Shown in pieces: positions 62,588 through 64,000 of a DNA stretch of 64,000 bases (position 1 is the first letter of the stretch; every line of letters starts with the position of its first letter). A program made the translations under genes and the position numbers. This DNA is from Streptomyces sp. NRRL F-2664 (GTDB taxonomy: Bacteria; Actinomycetota; Actinomycetes; Streptomycetales; Streptomycetaceae), in the NCBI RefSeq assembly GCF_000719345.1, contig NZ_JOFX01000014.1, positions 68,443 to 132,442 on the forward strand. Reading direction: 5' to 3'. Under the pieces are notes generated by a model that did not search any database, was not told the DNA's origin, and was given only the letters and a program-made list of their open reading frames with translations.

Positions 62588-63448
62588 ATGCGGATCGCCA
62601 CGACCGTCTTCCTCACCGACCGCACCGTCTCCCCCGTCCGTCTCGCCCGCAGCCTGGAGGAACGCGGCTTCTCGGGCCTCTACCTCCCGGAGCACACCCA
62701 CATCCCGGTCTCCCGCGACACCCCCGCCCCCATGGGCGGCGAACTCCCCGAGATGTACGGACGCACCCTCGACCCCTTCGTCGCCCTCGGCCAGGCCGCC
62801 GCCGTCACCGAGCGGCTGCACCTCGGCACCGGTATCACCCTCGTCGCGCAGCACGACCCGATAGGCCTCGCGAAGCAGGTCGCCACGCTCGACCACCTTT
62901 CCGGCGGCCGGTTCACCCTGGGCATCGGCTACGGCTGGAACGTCGAGGAGGCCGCCGACCACGGCGTCGAGTGGCGCACCCGCCGCGACCTGGTCCGCGA
63001 CCGGATGGCGTTGATGCGCGCCCTGTGGGCGCCCGAGCCGACGGCGTACGTGGGCCAGTACTGCTCGGTCCGGGCCAGCAGCGCCCACCCCAAGCCGGTC
63101 CGGGCCCCGCGCGAACTCGACCCCGGCTCGCCCCTGTACGGCCCGCGCACCCTGATCGGCGGCGCGGCAGGCCCGAAGCTCTTCGCAGCGATCGCCGACC
63201 ACGCCGACGGCTGGCTCCCCATCGGCGGCGGCGGCCTGACGGAGTCCCTCCCGGTGCTGCGCCAGGTCTGGGAGACCGCCGGACGCGACCCGAAGTCCCT
63301 GCGGGTGGTCCCGTACGCCGTGCACCCCACCCCGGGCAAGCTCGCCCACTACGCCGACCTCGGGATCGAGGAGGTCGTCCTCCAGCTCCCCTCGGCCCCC
63401 GAGCCGGAGATCCTGCGCGCCCTGGACGAGTTCGCCCGGTACCTCTGA
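62588..63448 (+). CDS. LLM-type F420-dependent oxidoreductase
   Basis: 286 residues from ATG 62588 (GGAGG about 12 bases upstream). Luciferase-like TIM barrel: LARSLEERGFSGLYLPEHTHIP, HLGTGITLVAQHDP, TLDHLSGGRFTLGIGYGW and GPRTLIGG are characteristic of the F420-dependent subfamily often found in Actinobacteria. Substrate unknown. Near the FO synthase gene, which fits F420 use. FMN-dependent activity is the alternative. Confidence 0.92.
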   Translation: MRIATTVFLTDRTVSPVRLARSLEERGFSGLYLPEHTHIPVSRDTPAPMGGELPEMYGRTLDPFVALGQAAAVTERLHLGTGITLVAQHDPIGLAKQVATLDHLSGGRFTLGIGYGWNVEEAADHGVEWRTRRDLVRDRMALMRALWAPEPTAYVGQYCSVRASSAHPKPVRAPRELDPGSPLYGPRTLIGGAAGPKLFAAIADHADGWLPIGGGGLTESLPVLRQVWETAGRDPKSLRVVPYAVHPTPGKLAHYADLGIEEVVLQLPSAPEPEILRALDEFARYL

Positions 63449-63479
63449 CCTCTCGGCCTCCGAGTGCCCGCACAGCGGC

Positions 63480-63513
63480 GGGGCCCGCCCGATCAGGTGA
63501 TCGGACGGGCCCC
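63480..63513. terminator. Bidirectional hairpin terminator
   Basis: 15-bp inverted repeat with one mismatch (63480-63494 and 63499-63513), loop AGGT, between the oxidoreductase gene and the convergent gene ending at 63535. Confidence 0.8.
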
Positions 63514-63534
63514 GGTTCGCTTCTTCGCGGATCC

Positions 63535-64000
63535 TCAGGACGTGAACCAGCCGTTCAGGTCGGCGATCACGTCGGTGGAGCCCGAGTTGTTGTAGAAGGT
63601 CACCCGGCCGTCCACGACGGGGACGACGACCAGGTTGGAGACGGTCTGCCCGCGCGTGTAGTTGAGGTTGGAGACTCCCGGGCGTCCGGCCCCGTGCGGG
63701 TGGACGATCAGGTGGCTCGCCTCGGTGGGGTTGGTCACCGTGACGTTCAGGACCACAGAGGTCACCCCGGTGAGCGGGACGCCCTCGACCCCGGCGACCC
63801 GCAGGCTGACGATGCTGCCGCCGCCGACCGCTCCGGCGCGGGCGCCGGTCCCGTCACGGGTGTCGAGGAGGCGGACCGGCGCACCGGCCGAGAAGGCCGA
63901 ACCGGTGGCCGCGTAGTAGCCGGTGACGTCGGCGATCAGGTCCACCGATCCGGAGTTGTTGCGGAGGTCGACCTTGCCGTTCACGACCGGCACCGTCACC
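63535..64000 (-). CDS. Secreted beta-repeat protein, C-terminal part (continues outside the window)
   Basis: 155 codons to the window edge, stop TGA at 63535. It holds the end of one repeat (VPVVNGKVDLRNNSGSVD, IADVTGYYA) and one full copy (RLLDTRDGTG, VVLNVTVTNP, SNLNYTRGQT, VVVPVVDGRV, IADLNGWF). These match the repeats of the secreted protein at 41561. The N-terminus with its signal peptide would lie beyond 64000. Function unknown; probably extracellular. Confidence 0.8.
   Translation of the reverse strand, partial: VTVPVVNGKVDLRNNSGSVDLIADVTGYYAATGSAFSAGAPVRLLDTRDGTGARAGAVGGGSIVSLRVAGVEGVPLTGVTSVVLNVTVTNPTEASHLIVHPHGAGRPGVSNLNYTRGQTVSNLVVVPVVDGRVTFYNNSGSTDVIADLNGWFTS

Overview
The window reads as a high-GC actinobacterial chromosome, almost certainly Streptomyces or a close relative such as Kitasatospora. 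The signs are GTG starts, stop-start overlaps, a SARP regulator, an XRE/DUF397 pair, a fused FO synthase for coenzyme F420, and a gene neighbourhood at 47-61 kb that resembles core Streptomyces chromosome. No transposase, integrase, CRISPR array or plasmid origin was seen.

Left part, 1 to about 41.0 kb: a large hybrid biosynthetic gene cluster whose left edge lies outside the window. It contains: (a) a type II-like block (2-6914) with an alpha/beta hydrolase end, two ketosynthase/chain-length-factor pairs, a FabL-like enoyl reductase, an ACP and a ketoreductase; (b) a reducing type I PKS module (7001-13228) followed by a lone type I ketosynthase that has lost its AT and ACP (13231-15018), closed by a strong hairpin; (c) a divergent ACP (15113-15364, minus); (d) a plus-strand operon starting from a promoter at 15479: PlsC-like acyltransferase, a ScoE-type non-heme iron isonitrile-forming oxidase, a P450, a FcoT/ScoD-type hotdog enzyme, an ACP, a reducing type I PKS, a degenerate lone KS without either catalytic histidine, a ScoC-like acyl-ACP/CoA ligase, an alpha/beta hydrolase, and a two-module PKS starting with a KSQ loading module; (e) a minus-strand SARP - FabH - type II thioesterase operon (41012 down to 38420).

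The four hallmark genes of isonitrile lipopeptide pathways (ligase, ACP, FcoT-like enzyme, TauD-like oxidase) are all present but no NRPS is. I infer a polyketide or fatty-acid isonitrile: an enoyl chain is put on the ACP, glycine is added at the beta carbon, and oxidative decarboxylation gives a beta-isocyano acyl chain that PKS modules extend or that is released. The KSQ module with a methylmalonyl-type AT suggests a propionyl starter, and the next module (KS-AT-DH-KR-ACP, malonyl type) would give an enoyl thioester, the right kind of substrate for the glycine-adding enzyme. The clustered FabH could prime chains or be a resistant target copy. Product structure, module order and roles of the two lone KSs are not settled by sequence.

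Right part, 41.5 to 64 kb: mostly chromosomal genes. A secreted PKD/beta-repeat protein, tRNA-Arg(CCT), an orphan sensor kinase, a small basic protein, a large membrane protein, a D-Ala-D-Ala carboxypeptidase with a very long low-complexity tail, a GPP34 protein, an XRE/DUF397 regulator pair, a protein of unknown function, a PLP aminotransferase, a membrane protein coupled to an amphi-Trp protein, a diacylglycerol-kinase-like protein, an SDR behind a palindromic operator, FO synthase, a degenerate ADP-ribosylglycohydrolase-like protein, an F420-type oxidoreductase and, at the edge, a second protein with the same beta-repeats as the one at 41.5 kb.
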